Positions 13,421-13,532 of a stretch of 13,532 nt of DNA are shown here, piece after piece (position 1 is the first letter of the stretch; each line of letters begins with the position of its first letter). Position numbers and translations under genes: made by a program. The notes under the pieces are model-generated. The model did no database searches and was not told where the DNA came from. It was given only the letters and a program-made list of their open reading frames with translations. Source of the DNA: DATIJJ01 sp039936115. GTDB taxonomy: Bacteria; Pseudomonadota; Gammaproteobacteria; DSM-16500. The stretch covers positions 1-13,532 of the forward strand of contig JBDTIZ010000050.1 in assembly GCA_039936115.1 (NCBI GenBank), given 5' to 3'.

Positions 13421-13532
13421 TGTCACCCCGCACTTGTTGCGGGGTCCGGGTTTTAAATAATAAAAAATACATTTTATTTTTTAAATGACTTTTTTATGTT
13501 TTTGATTCCAGACCCCGCAACAAGTGCGGGGT
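13420..13532. repeat. 118-bp MITE-like foldback element, copy 2 (cut by the right edge)
   Basis: Same element as at 3671-3788 but in the opposite orientation. 113 bases are visible, and the remaining TIR predicts five more, giving again 118. The left arm begins CTGTCACCCCGCACTTG; the right arm is its reverse complement as far as the window shows. Both arms carry CTTGT in the hairpin loop where copy 1 has CTGGT in both arms, so the arms within one copy match each other better than they match the other copy. The AT-rich core has no reading frame. Confidence 0.8.

Noticed and set aside
13361..13440. CRISPR-like direct repeats
   Set aside because: The 20-bp units abut one another with no spacers, there are only three or four, and no cas gene is in the window.

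Overview
This 13.5-kb window is chromosomal housekeeping DNA from a gammaproteobacterium with fairly low GC. I infer a member of, or near, the Legionellales/Coxiellaceae. The reasons are GreA, DnaK, FtsH and RlmE sequences of gammaproteobacterial type, hrcA co-existing with a sigma-32-like dnaK promoter, and gene-free gaps filled with short GC-rich palindromes of the kind common in host-associated lineages. The assignment is inference and was not checked by a search.

Layout. From right to left on the minus strand runs hrcA-grpE-dnaK-dnaJ-greA-rlmE, then a 384-bp gap full of repeats, then ftsH-glmM. The chaperone genes make the HrcA repressor, the nucleotide exchange factor GrpE, the Hsp70 DnaK and its J-protein. 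dnaJ is joined to greA (12-nt gap) and greA to rlmE (TAATG overlap), linking protein folding to transcript rescue and 23S rRNA methylation. ftsH overlaps glmM, so a membrane protease is coupled to amino-sugar synthesis. On the plus strand, nadK and recN (5-nt gap) diverge from hrcA across a 105-bp shared region. A DUF218/YdcF-like membrane protein gene on the minus strand converges on recN.

From memory of Pseudomonas, the order grpE-dnaK-dnaJ-dapB-carA-carB-greA-yhbY-rlmE-ftsH-folP-glmM is ancestral-like. This window keeps that order but lacks dapB, carA, carB, yhbY and folP, so it looks like a condensed version.

Non-coding signals. A convincing sigma-32-type promoter lies between grpE and dnaK, and a strong hairpin lies between dnaK and dnaJ. 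No CIRCE operator was found despite hrcA. Two copies of a 118-bp MITE-like foldback element occur in opposite orientations, one between rlmE and ftsH and one running off the right edge. Each is preceded by degenerate repeats resembling its own tip; at the right edge these form a clean 20-bp tandem array. A second, unrelated hairpin family starting TGTAG occurs in several gaps, and one copy supplies the last codons of the DUF218 gene. I see no phage, plasmid, CRISPR or defence genes. The unusual material is in the repeats and in the condensed gene order.
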